Assembly: GCA_022641595.1 (NCBI GenBank)
Contig: JALCDN010000006.1
Span: 1-44,887, forward strand
From: Ruminococcus sp.
GTDB lineage: Bacteria > Bacillota > Clostridia > Oscillospirales > Ruminococcaceae
DNA: 44,887 nt
Reading direction: 5' to 3'
Shown: piece by piece, positions 8,807-17,099 of the stretch
Layout: the number at the start of each line of letters is the position of its first letter
Numbering within the stretch: the first letter of the stretch is position 1
Translations under genes and position numbers: made by a program
The notes under the pieces: model-generated
The model's database searches: none
Seen by the model: only the letters and a program-made list of their open reading frames with translations
Told to the model about the DNA's origin: nothing

Positions 8807-10897
8807 CTAATCAGATTTACGTACAGTGCAAACAACTACACTTCGTGGATAAAGTGTAACAAAGTCACCGTTTTTCGGGGTAAATGAGTTATAATCAGTT
8901 TCAGCTGAATAGATAAAATTCGTATTAAGCTCAACATACCAATATAAGCCTGACGGCAGATGTGGAAGCTCAACGCTCTGGCTTTCCCAATATGCGTTTA
9001 TTGCAAGAAATACAATGTCATCATCACCACAACTGTTTTTTCCTGCAAACATAATTCCGATAGTTCTTGTATAGTCGGCAAAAGAGCTGTTCCATGCAGT
9101 TGAATTATGAATACTCATCATTGGAAATCCAAGCGAACATGGGAGTGTATCATGACGAATTATATCATGCTTTTTCCTGAAATCTATCATAAAAGCTGTA
9201 AAATCAGTTATCTCACTGTATTTTTTCATTCTGTCCCAGTCCAGCCATGAAACGATATTATCCTGACAGTATGCATTATTATTACCGAATTGTGTATTGC
9301 AGAATTCATCACCTGCAAAGAACATTATTGCTCCACGGCTGCACATTAATACAGCAAATGCATTTTTCACAAGACGCATTCTGAGATTATTGACTTCCAT
9401 GTCATCTGTTTCGCCTTCAGCACCACAGTTCCAACTTGTACAGCCGTTATCACCGTCTGCATTGTTCCAACCGTTTGCTTCATTATGTTTATGGTTGTAT
9501 GAATACAAATCATATAGTGTAAAGCCGTCATGGCATGTAATGAAATTAACTGTAGCGTTATTGCCACGGAAAAGAGGGTTATACAAATCTGTAGAGCCCA
9601 TAATTCTCTTAGCAGCATCTTCTGCCTTTCCTGAATCGCCTTTAAGGAAACATCTTATATCGTCACGATATTTGCCGTTCCATTCAGACCATCTGTTCCA
9701 CGATGGAAAGCTGCCAACCTGATAGAGACCGCCTGCGTCCCATGCTTCTGCAATAAGTTTCACTTTACTGAGTATTGGGTCATATGCCAGATTCTTTAAA
9801 AGTGGCGGATTCAGCATTGGAGAACCATCTTCATTACGTCCAAGTATAGATGCAAGATCAAATCTGAAACCGTCAACTCTATATTCAATTACCCAGTATC
9901 TCAGGCATTCAAGAATAAACTTCTGAACTACCGGGTGATTACAGTTCACAGTATTTCCGCAGCCGCTGAAATTAAAATAATGGCCGTCAGGAGTGAGCAT
10001 ATAAAACACACTGTTATCAATAGCTTTGAAAGAAAAAGCCGGACCTTTCTCATCGCCTTCGGCGGTATGATTGAAGACAACATCGAGAATCACTTCAATG
10101 TTATTTTCGTTAAGCTTTTTTATAAGGCGTTTAAGTTCATCGCCCTCATGATTATATTCAATTGAAGCAGAGTAACTTGTATTCGGGGCAAAGAAACAGG
10201 TAGTATTATAGCCCCAGTAGTTCATAAGCTCATGACCGGATATTTCCCTTGAGCCGTCAAACTCATCAAATTCAAAAACAGGCATAAGCTCCACAGCATT
10301 TACACCGAGTTTTTTAAGATATGGTATTTTTTCTGTAATTCCTGCAAAAGTTCCTCTGTGTCTTACATTAGAAGATTCGTGCTGAGTAAATCCCCTTACA
10401 TGAAGCTCATAAATAATCAGATCGCTCAGTGGAAGTTCCGGCTTTACAAAATTGCCCCAATCATATTGATCTGAGCATATTCTTCCGTGGTAGCAGTCAT
10501 TGTCACCGATTTTCTTTCCCCATACACTCTGACCTGTAACAGCTCTTGCATACGGATCAAGAATATTCTGATGCTTATTGAAAATAAGTCCTTTTTCAGG
10601 AATATACGGTCCGTCAAGCCTGAAACAGTATTCAACTTCATATATATTAAGGTCAAATACAAGTATAGACCATGTATCTCCTATGCGATAGCAATCAGGT
10701 ATAGGAATTATAGCAAACGGTTCTTTTCGCTGACGTTTAAAAAGTACCAGTTCGCATGACACAGCGTTTGAAGAATGTATAGTAAAGCTTACCGATTTAT
10801 TGAAAGTAGTAGCACCATTCATTGTATAAAAGCCGGGACGGACTTTAAAACCATTTATTTCATCGATTGGAAAATAATTTTTTGTGTCATCAATCAT
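8807..10897 (-). CDS. glgX: GlgX-type glycogen debranching enzyme (GH13 isoamylase)
   Basis: Hydrolyses alpha-1,6 branch points of glycogen or limit dextrin. It has an N-terminal CBM48-like domain (about 10-110) and a GH13 barrel with the conserved regions DVVFNHT (272-278), nucleophile Asp347 in GFRFDLAS, acid/base Glu384 in LIAEAWD, and HD (456-457) in FITCHDGFT. Length 696 aa is normal for the GlgX/TreX group. No glg operon genes flank it; it follows map by 22 bp. No signal peptide is seen, so it acts on intracellular storage polysaccharide. GlgX versus another isoamylase subtype is not settled. Confidence 0.88.
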   Translation of the reverse strand: MIDDTKNYFPIDEINGFKVRPGFYTMNGATTFNKSVSFTIHSSNAVSCELVLFKRQRKEPFAIIPIPDCYRIGDTWSILVFDLNIYEVEYCFRLDGPYIPEKGLIFNKHQNILDPYARAVTGQSVWGKKIGDNDCYHGRICSDQYDWGNFVKPELPLSDLIIYELHVRGFTQHESSNVRHRGTFAGITEKIPYLKKLGVNAVELMPVFEFDEFDGSREISGHELMNYWGYNTTCFFAPNTSYSASIEYNHEGDELKRLIKKLNENNIEVILDVVFNHTAEGDEKGPAFSFKAIDNSVFYMLTPDGHYFNFSGCGNTVNCNHPVVQKFILECLRYWVIEYRVDGFRFDLASILGRNEDGSPMLNPPLLKNLAYDPILSKVKLIAEAWDAGGLYQVGSFPSWNRWSEWNGKYRDDIRCFLKGDSGKAEDAAKRIMGSTDLYNPLFRGNNATVNFITCHDGFTLYDLYSYNHKHNEANGWNNADGDNGCTSWNCGAEGETDDMEVNNLRMRLVKNAFAVLMCSRGAIMFFAGDEFCNTQFGNNNAYCQDNIVSWLDWDRMKKYSEITDFTAFMIDFRKKHDIIRHDTLPCSLGFPMMSIHNSTAWNSSFADYTRTIGIMFAGKNSCGDDDIVFLAINAYWESQSVELPHLPSGLYWYVELNTNFIYSAETDYNSFTPKNGDFVTLYPRSVVVCTVRKSD

Positions 10898-10919
10898 GTT
10901 TCACCCGTTCAAATAAATA

Positions 10920-11780
10920 TTATTTTGATAAAACCTCATAACCATCTTCTGTTATAAGCACCATATGTTCTATCTGAGCAGAAAGCTTTCCATCAGCAGT
11001 ATAAACCTGCCAACCGTCTTTTTCATCTACAAAGAATCTTGCTGTTCCCTCATTTATCATTGGTTCGATGGTAAAAACCATTCCCGGAGCAAGAACTATG
11101 CCGCTTCCAAGTGTACCAACGTGGCAGACATATGGGTCTTCATGCATTGAAAGTCCACACCCATGACCGCCTATTTCTCTTACAACGTTAAATCCGTTAT
11201 CGTGTGCGTAGCTGCCAACGTAATATCCTATATCTCCAAGATGACAGTATGGATATAACTTAGAAACAGCAAGTTCCACGGCTTCTTTTGTAACACGGAT
11301 TAATTTTGCCGCATTTTCGGAAATATTTCCGAATGTAAACATTCTTGAAGCATCACCGACAAAACCGTTATATATTGTTGTGCAGTCAACATTTACGATA
11401 TCACCGTCTTTAAGTATAACGTCAGAGCTTGGAATACCATGACAAATCTGATTATTTACAGATGTGCATACGCTTTTTGGGAAACCTTCGTATCCAAGAC
11501 ACGCCGGAATTGCACCAAGTTCCTTTGTACGTTTCATTACAATATCGTCAATATCCTGAGTTGACATACCAACCTTTATATTTTCAGCAACAGTATCGAG
11601 AATAAGTGAGTTAATTTTTCCTGCTTCTCTGATACCATTTATTTGCTCAGCATTTTTAATAAGTCTCTTATTAGGAATTTTCTCGCCTGATTCCTTAAGC
11701 TTTTTGAGTTTATATTCAATTTTTCCATGGCAATCTCTGTAAGGTAATTTACTGCCACACCAACACTGTACTTTTTTCAT
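10920..11780 (-). CDS. map: Methionine aminopeptidase type I with N-terminal SEC-C zinc motif
   Basis: Removes the initiator Met from nascent proteins. The C-terminal domain has all five metal ligands: Asp132 (NVDCT), Asp143 (GDASRMF), His206 (GGHGCG), Glu239 (TIEPMI) and Glu271 (QIEHMV), plus His114. The N-terminus CWCGSKLPYRDCH is a SEC-C zinc motif, found in one of the Map versions of Firmicutes and thought to aid ribosome binding. The start at 11780 gives the shortest protein retaining the motif; starts at 11798 or 11822 are in frame and no candidate has a strong ribosome site. First gene of a four-gene operon with the debranching enzyme. Confidence 0.9.
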   Translation of the reverse strand: MKKVQCWCGSKLPYRDCHGKIEYKLKKLKESGEKIPNKRLIKNAEQINGIREAGKINSLILDTVAENIKVGMSTQDIDDIVMKRTKELGAIPACLGYEGFPKSVCTSVNNQICHGIPSSDVILKDGDIVNVDCTTIYNGFVGDASRMFTFGNISENAAKLIRVTKEAVELAVSKLYPYCHLGDIGYYVGSYAHDNGFNVVREIGGHGCGLSMHEDPYVCHVGTLGSGIVLAPGMVFTIEPMINEGTARFFVDEKDGWQVYTADGKLSAQIEHMVLITEDGYEVLSK

Positions 11781-11843
11781 ATAATCGTCTTCAATCATTA
11801 AAAAATATGGAAACAAATGCATAAGTTTTCAGATATCACATAT

Positions 11844-12001
11844 GGGTATCTCTAAAAACACCTTTTGAGAAAAAACAGCTAAGCACGGCATTTACTGTGT
11901 CAACCTCCCTCATAGTGCGACAGCACGCTTTCAGAAGGTTTCCTTGCAGTTGACGCATCTATCTGATTTTTTCTTAGTCGAACAAGTTTTTAGAGGTACC
12001 C
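11844..12001. mobile_element. MITE-like 158-bp element, copy A
   Basis: The element runs GGGTATCTCTAAAAAC to GTTTTTAGAGGTACCC, giving 16-bp inverted ends with one mismatch, flanked by TAT/ATA that could be a TA target duplication. The interior, including the block around CCTCCCTCATAGTGCGACAG, is nearly identical to copy B at 35381-35538 in the same orientation and at the same length of 158 bp. There is no room for a gene, so it is a non-autonomous element. It occupies the leader of the map operon. Confidence 0.8.
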
Positions 12002-12006
12002 ATATA

Positions 12007-12034
12007 ATTATATCACTTTTAAAAAAAATTACAA
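12007..12034 (-). promoter_or_regulatory. Probable promoter of the map operon
   Basis: On the minus strand TTGTAA (12029-12034), a 16-nt spacer and TATAAT (12007-12012). The -10 box lies 5 bp from the end of MITE copy A, so transcription would begin at or inside the element. Confidence 0.5.
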
Positions 12035-12051
12035 GCTTTTTGTGAAAAAGC
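12034..12051 (-). terminator. Possible terminator of the ECF transporter operon
   Basis: GCTTTTT-gtg-AAAAAGC forms a short hairpin, followed on the minus strand within 6 nt by eight T. It lies 37 bp downstream of the S-component gene and its T tract overlaps the spacer of the map promoter. The stem is AU-rich, so strength is uncertain. Confidence 0.4.
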
Positions 12052-12087
12052 ACATTTAGAGATATCATTTATCTGTTATGTCTTATT

Positions 12088-12765
12088 TTATCTTTGTATC
12101 AGAATATTAGCACGATTCAATTTCTTTCCTATTGGATTACCCAATAAAAGAAGAAAAATCACATTTGAAACTGCATACGTTACCGTATATGGTATTGCTG
12201 ATATTATTGCCGCCGAATATAATGCAAAATTGAAATTTCCGTCACTATACCAAAGTACAGTCCAGATATCCATAATCAATGAATAAAGAATTCCGCATAA
12301 AAATCCAAAAAATGCAAGGAAAATCCTGTTTTTCTTTAAAATGTTGCTTATGCTTCCGGCAAGCAGTCCGATTACTCCCCACGAAAGCATCTGAAACGGA
12401 GTCCATGCACCGTGACCAAAGTACATATTTGAAATCAGAGCAGTAAGAACTCCTACTGCAAAACCACTCTGAGGTGATATGTACATACCGCTTATAATAA
12501 CAATAGCAGTAACAGGTTTGAATCCGGGTATCGGCGCAAATATCAACCGTCCGACTATTGACAATGACGTCATAACTGCAATAATTACTGTGTACCTTGT
12601 TGTAAGTTCACGCCTCTCAAATGAAAAAAAGAAGCCTATACAAGCTATGCTTGCTATTATTATTGATATAAATGTATAATGCTGCTGTCTGAAAACATAG
12701 ACACCTAAAATTATTGTAACTACTGCTGCTGACAATATAATTATGGATTTCAGCGAATGTTTCAT
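12088..12765 (-). CDS. ECF transporter S component, probably for cobalamin (CbrT-like)
   Basis: A 225-aa membrane protein with about six hydrophobic helices, the substrate-binding subunit of an energy-coupling-factor importer. The segment GRLIFAPIPGFKPVTAIVII and the following GPQSGF-like and SNMYFGHGAWTPFQ regions are typical of ECF S components of the group proposed for cobalamin. Its ATG directly follows the stop of the ATPase gene, with GGAG 8 nt upstream. The operon also encodes EcfT, fused EcfAA' and a transcobalamin-like surface protein, which supports a corrinoid as substrate. Family is confident; the substrate is inferred. Confidence 0.75.
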   Translation of the reverse strand: MKHSLKSIIILSAAVVTIILGVYVFRQQHYTFISIIIASIACIGFFFSFERRELTTRYTVIIAVMTSLSIVGRLIFAPIPGFKPVTAIVIISGMYISPQSGFAVGVLTALISNMYFGHGAWTPFQMLSWGVIGLLAGSISNILKKNRIFLAFFGFLCGILYSLIMDIWTVLWYSDGNFNFALYSAAIISAIPYTVTYAVSNVIFLLLLGNPIGKKLNRANILIQR

Positions 12766-14388
12766 TTATTGCACTCCTTTTAATCCGTTAATATGGCAAA
12801 TTTTAATTAAATCGTCAGTATTGCATATACCGTTGTAAAAATTACATGAAACCTTTGCTGCACTTGTAGTATAATATAAATTACTGCTGAAAAAATTCTG
12901 TGGAGTATCAACTGAAATAATTTCGCCATTAAACAAAAGTCCACATTCGTCTGCACACATTGCGGCAAATTCCATATCATGTGTTACTGCAATTACAGTT
13001 TTTCCTGAATGCTTCAATTTTTGAACAACTTCTGCAATTATTTGTCTCATCTTGCCATCAAGACCTTTTGTAGGTTCATCAAGCAAAAAAATACCCGATT
13101 TATTACTGTTTACAAGCTTTTCGATTGCCAGAAGCTGCTGCTGACCTCCACTGAGGTCATACGGATGAGTATCTGCATATAATGAAAAATCATAAATATC
13201 TGATTTCAGATTTCCATTTAGTTCTTCTTTAACTGTGTCACAAAAAAATGATGTCTGAACATCTTGAGGTAAAAGTGATATCGATCCAAAAGCTTTGCAT
13301 TTATCTATACATTTTCCATCAATAGTAATTTTTCCTCTGTACGGTTTCAGTATTCCTGAAATAACAGAAAGTAATGTACTTTTTCCACTTCCGTTGCTGC
13401 CCATAATCATAAATATACTTTGACTTCTTATATTAAGCGTTACGCCATTAAGTACGTCATTTTTGTTTTTTTCATAAGCAAAACATATGTCCTTGAGTTT
13501 GACAGCAATTTCTTTATTCATTAAACAATCGGTTCTTTTAAGCTCTTTTATGTCATTTTTAATATTATTTTCTATAAAATTTCGTCCATCACTTAAAGTT
13601 ATCGGCACGCTGCTGTTAAATTTGCATCGAAACTGACCGTAAAGTCTCATCCATGACGGAAGTGACTGTGATATTTCAGATGATGATATCATTTTATCGG
13701 CAATTTCTTTTACACTACCATATACTGCCTGCATATCACTTTTCAGCATAAGTATTCTGTCGACAATTGGAAGGAGCTGTTCAAATCTATGTTCAGCTAT
13801 GATAACAGTTATGCCAAGTTCATTTGTTATACGCTGCAAAGTTCCGATGAAATTACCTGCTGCAACAGGATCAAGCTGCGAAGTAGGTTCATCAAGCAGA
13901 ATAAGTTTTGGTTTTACTGTGAGTACAGCAGCAAGATTAAGAAGTTGTCTCTGACCTCCGGACAAGGTTGACGTTTCCTGTTCAAGAAGTGCTTCAAGTC
14001 CAAAGTATGCGGCGGTTTCAGCAATCTGACGTTTGATTTCGGCATCAGACAGACCAATATTTTCGCCGCAGAATGCAAGCTCATTTTTTACCTTATGAGT
14101 TACCGTCTGATTTTCGGGACGCTGCATAACGTAGCCTATCACTGCTGTAGTTAAATTGCTGCTTACATTTTCAATATTATTTCCCATGAACATAATTTTG
14201 CCACTTATTTTTCCGTATGGGGAAAGCTCAGGCTTCAGGCATTTTAAAAGAGTTGTTTTTCCTGATGCAGTACCTCCGCAAATAAGCAGTATTTCTCCCT
14301 CATCAGCCGCAAAGCTGACTTGATTGAAAATTCTTTTATCACAACCTGCATAACTGAAAGAGAGATTTTCTACATTGAGAATATTCAT
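12766..14388 (-). CDS. ECF transporter fused ATPase EcfA-EcfA'
   Basis: Two ABC ATPase domains in one 540-aa chain, powering an ECF importer. Domain 1 has Walker A GGTASGKTT (38-46), signature LSGGQRQ (142-148) and Walker B LILLDEPT (162-169). Domain 2 has GSNGSGKST (330-338), LSGGQQQ (412-418) and IFLLDEPT (433-440). Both sites keep key Lys and Glu residues. The first Walker A has Gly-Thr-Ala in place of the usual Pro-Asn-Gly. The gene overlaps the ecfT stop by 4 bp, and the S-component gene follows with no gap, so this is a dedicated (group I) transporter with its own module. Confidence 0.9.
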   Translation of the reverse strand: MNILNVENLSFSYAGCDKRIFNQVSFAADEGEILLICGGTASGKTTLLKCLKPELSPYGKISGKIMFMGNNIENVSSNLTTAVIGYVMQRPENQTVTHKVKNELAFCGENIGLSDAEIKRQIAETAAYFGLEALLEQETSTLSGGQRQLLNLAAVLTVKPKLILLDEPTSQLDPVAAGNFIGTLQRITNELGITVIIAEHRFEQLLPIVDRILMLKSDMQAVYGSVKEIADKMISSSEISQSLPSWMRLYGQFRCKFNSSVPITLSDGRNFIENNIKNDIKELKRTDCLMNKEIAVKLKDICFAYEKNKNDVLNGVTLNIRSQSIFMIMGSNGSGKSTLLSVISGILKPYRGKITIDGKCIDKCKAFGSISLLPQDVQTSFFCDTVKEELNGNLKSDIYDFSLYADTHPYDLSGGQQQLLAIEKLVNSNKSGIFLLDEPTKGLDGKMRQIIAEVVQKLKHSGKTVIAVTHDMEFAAMCADECGLLFNGEIISVDTPQNFFSSNLYYTTSAAKVSCNFYNGICNTDDLIKICHINGLKGVQ

Positions 14389-15254
14389 ATTTTCTTCCTT
14401 TCAGTAATAATTCTGTTTCGTTTTTTATCAATAAAAAAGTTGAAAAAAACAGGAAATAAATATACTGCGATCAATATTAAAGAAATTGATATTATACCGT
14501 ACCCGATTTTTGGAATGATAATATTCGGATAAAAATCTACATTTACATTACTAAAGTACAAAACAGTGCAGGTCATAACAAACGAAACTGTACTTAATAA
14601 TACCGTTACAGCATCTTCGGTTCTGAAGCTGAAAAAATCAGCAGACTTGCCTGCTCCGAGTTCAAAACCTCTTGCTTTCATTGAATCGGCTGTCTCGATA
14701 CCGTTTTCAAGTGACCATGTAACGAGTGCCGAAAAAACAGATGCGTATTTTTTTACGCCAAGTTCATCAGCATTTTTTTCATTGACATTTTTGTATTCAA
14801 GATATTTTTTTCCCTGATTCATCATATCCGGAATAAATCTTAGAACCATCGACAACAAAACCGCTATTTTAGGAAATCTTCTGCCAATAATATACAATAG
14901 CTTGTCGTTTGTAAGATAGACTGACAATGTTCTGCACCATAAAAGAACTGAAAGTAAAACTGCCGATGAATTTATTCCATAAAAAAGTGCCTCGAAAGTT
15001 ACAGGTTTATCGTTTAAAAAAAACATGGGCGTATTTCCACGATGATTGAAAATCGGATTTACTACCGAGAGAATTAAAAATAAAAGTGCATAAAACGATA
15101 ACTCTTTGAACTTACTATGAATTTCAGTACACATAAAAATAAGTACAGAACCTGCCAATGAAACTGCACTGTAAACAGGATTTTTAACGAGCATTGTTGA
15201 AGCAAGTACTGATACATATAATGCAAATAAGCTTATTGGGTGAAGTCTTTTCAA
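14385..15254 (-). CDS. ecfT: ECF transporter transmembrane protein EcfT
   Basis: The scaffold subunit linking the ATPases to the S component. It is 289 aa with several hydrophobic helices and the coupling-helix signature ADSMKARGFELG, matching the Ala-X-Arg motif of EcfT proteins. The start codon is TTG at 15254, with GGAGG 7 nt upstream; it lies 2 bp after the stop of the transcobalamin-like gene and its end overlaps the ATPase gene by 4 bp, which points to translational coupling. Confidence 0.88.
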   Translation of the reverse strand: MKRLHPISLFALYVSVLASTMLVKNPVYSAVSLAGSVLIFMCTEIHSKFKELSFYALLFLILSVVNPIFNHRGNTPMFFLNDKPVTFEALFYGINSSAVLLSVLLWCRTLSVYLTNDKLLYIIGRRFPKIAVLLSMVLRFIPDMMNQGKKYLEYKNVNEKNADELGVKKYASVFSALVTWSLENGIETADSMKARGFELGAGKSADFFSFRTEDAVTVLLSTVSFVMTCTVLYFSNVNVDFYPNIIIPKIGYGIISISLILIAVYLFPVFFNFFIDKKRNRIITERKKI

Positions 15255-15256
15255 AT

Positions 15257-17077
15257 TTAATCCTCCAGATCATTTCCGATATCCTTAGTATAAAGCCATT
15301 CAATTACATCTCCGCTTTTCAAAACATAGTTTCCACAGCTTGTATCAGGAAATTTTCCATTTACTTTATACATCCAACCGGACATTTCACCATAATCAAA
15401 TTCGTAAATATTGTTGATTCCACGGATATAAACATTTGTTATTTTGCTGCCATCAGTACCTGAATAGTCAAAAGGTATCTTATTTTTATCCAATGTGCGT
15501 TTAAGCACATCAAAAACTGTATCGCCATCTTCTATGCAAAATTCATTCTCAGCAATGATAACAGAATCATTTCCAACTGAATCAGCTATGGTATCACATC
15601 TTACCGACATTGTAACATATTCACCTGCATCTGAAACTTGCAGATCATTACAGCTGTAATGTTCATTGACAGACTGTATTTTCAAAAAGCATACTGCTGA
15701 TGCTGAAATAACTGCAATTAAAACAAGAGTCAAAGCTTTTTTTAATGTAAGCATTTTCCGTGATTTTAGGATTATAAGTGTTGTAATAAGGAGAATCAAT
15801 ATGGAAATTACTATAACTAATTTAATTGTGAATACACCGCTCGGAGATGTGTCTGAATGTTTTATACAACCAGTATTTATTTTTTTTTCAGTTGTTGAAC
15901 TTATCTTGGAACTATTTGAAATATGTTTAGAAGCTGCTTTAACTGTCGTTTCAGAAATTTTCTTGGAATTGGAATCTGCTTTCGATATTTTTGTTGTCTG
16001 AGCTGATACAGCTGAAGTTGTTTTTACATTTGCCTTAGTTTCAGCATTATTTGTCGTAGTCGATTTATTTCCTTCAATATTGCCTGTTGATATCTCATCT
16101 GAATTTTGTATCATCGCTGTTTCAGACGGAGGTTGTAAATTACTTTGGTCATCATATTTCTTTAAATGATAAATTCCGCCGTTATTGAAATTATTTAATG
16201 CTACTGAAGCCATGTATGCTTGTACTGTTGAAATTTCATTAGCCTGTTCGCCTGTTTTGTGTGAAAAGCTGCCATCTGCGTTAGCAAAGCTGTAGAGTGC
16301 ATCAGTAACTCCATAACCGTTCTTAATGAATCTTTCATCAGTATATGGATTTATTCCAAGCTGGCACATTGCAAGCAAAACTTGCGAACAGCTTTCGCAA
16401 TTTGGAGAACCATAGCTTTTATACCCTCCGTCCTGCTGCTGCAAGCCTGATAAACATTGTATGCCCTTTTCAACAGAAGCTTGTCCTATTGACGTATGCG
16501 AATAACTTGACAAAGCCTGCAAAGCCATTGCGGTTACATCGGTATCAGCATATTTTCCGCTTATTGTCCATCCACCGTCAGAAAGCTGTTTTGATATTAT
16601 TGAATTCACAATTTCAGTGTCACTTGTACTGCATTGAAAATCTCCAGAATTAATAAGTATCAGTGAGTAAATTTCCGTCATTATTCCAAGTTTGTTCCAA
16701 TTTGTATCCACTACTGAACCCGCATCAAGATTGCCTCCCAAATACATATCTGCAAGTTCAATTCTTATCGCATCCGTAGACTTCATACTATTTAAATCAA
16801 GCGATTCAAGAGAACTTATATAATTTGTGAAATCATAGCCTCCTGTTCGTGACAAAGCTAAAGCATACCATTCAGCAGGTCCATTACCTGCATTTTCGGT
16901 CAGATAATTATTAATAAAATCCTGAGTATTTTCAGTAGCACACTGACTGAATTTATACGATAAGATATTGTCCGGTATACTACTTATATCAGCCGAAAAT
17001 ACGTTCGACATATACGAAAATAATACAACTGTTATTAAAAATAAATTTAACGCTGCTTTAAAACATTTTTTTAGCAA
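15257..17077 (-). CDS. Membrane-tethered transcobalamin-like protein: alpha/alpha barrel plus DUF4430-type domain
   Basis: A 606-aa exported protein. Order: signal peptide (about 1-29); an alpha/alpha-toroid domain (about 45-300) with repeats of the prenyltransferase/terpene-cyclase kind (QLSDGGWTISGKYADTD, QQQDGGYKSYG, NADGSFSHKTG); a Ser/Thr/Lys-rich linker (about 310-410); two adjacent membrane helices (about 415-437 and 447-466) joined by a basic turn; and a C-terminal DUF4430-type domain (about 500-600) with the signature GWMYKVNGKFPDTSCG. Barrel plus DUF4430 is the domain pair of vertebrate intrinsic factor and transcobalamin, where the two halves clamp cobalamin. The helical hairpin would put both halves outside the cell. 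It precedes the ECF genes, so it probably captures the transporter substrate. The TTG at 17077 is chosen because AGGAG lies 7 nt upstream; the ATG at 17110 has no ribosome site and would overlap the SDR gene. Confidence 0.8.
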   Translation of the reverse strand: MLKKCFKAALNLFLITVVLFSYMSNVFSADISSIPDNILSYKFSQCATENTQDFINNYLTENAGNGPAEWYALALSRTGGYDFTNYISSLESLDLNSMKSTDAIRIELADMYLGGNLDAGSVVDTNWNKLGIMTEIYSLILINSGDFQCSTSDTEIVNSIISKQLSDGGWTISGKYADTDVTAMALQALSSYSHTSIGQASVEKGIQCLSGLQQQDGGYKSYGSPNCESCSQVLLAMCQLGINPYTDERFIKNGYGVTDALYSFANADGSFSHKTGEQANEISTVQAYMASVALNNFNNGGIYHLKKYDDQSNLQPPSETAMIQNSDEISTGNIEGNKSTTTNNAETKANVKTTSAVSAQTTKISKADSNSKKISETTVKAASKHISNSSKISSTTEKKINTGCIKHSDTSPSGVFTIKLVIVISILILLITTLIILKSRKMLTLKKALTLVLIAVISASAVCFLKIQSVNEHYSCNDLQVSDAGEYVTMSVRCDTIADSVGNDSVIIAENEFCIEDGDTVFDVLKRTLDKNKIPFDYSGTDGSKITNVYIRGINNIYEFDYGEMSGWMYKVNGKFPDTSCGNYVLKSGDVIEWLYTKDIGNDLED

Positions 17078-17099
17078 AAGATTTCTCCTATTTTTAAAT

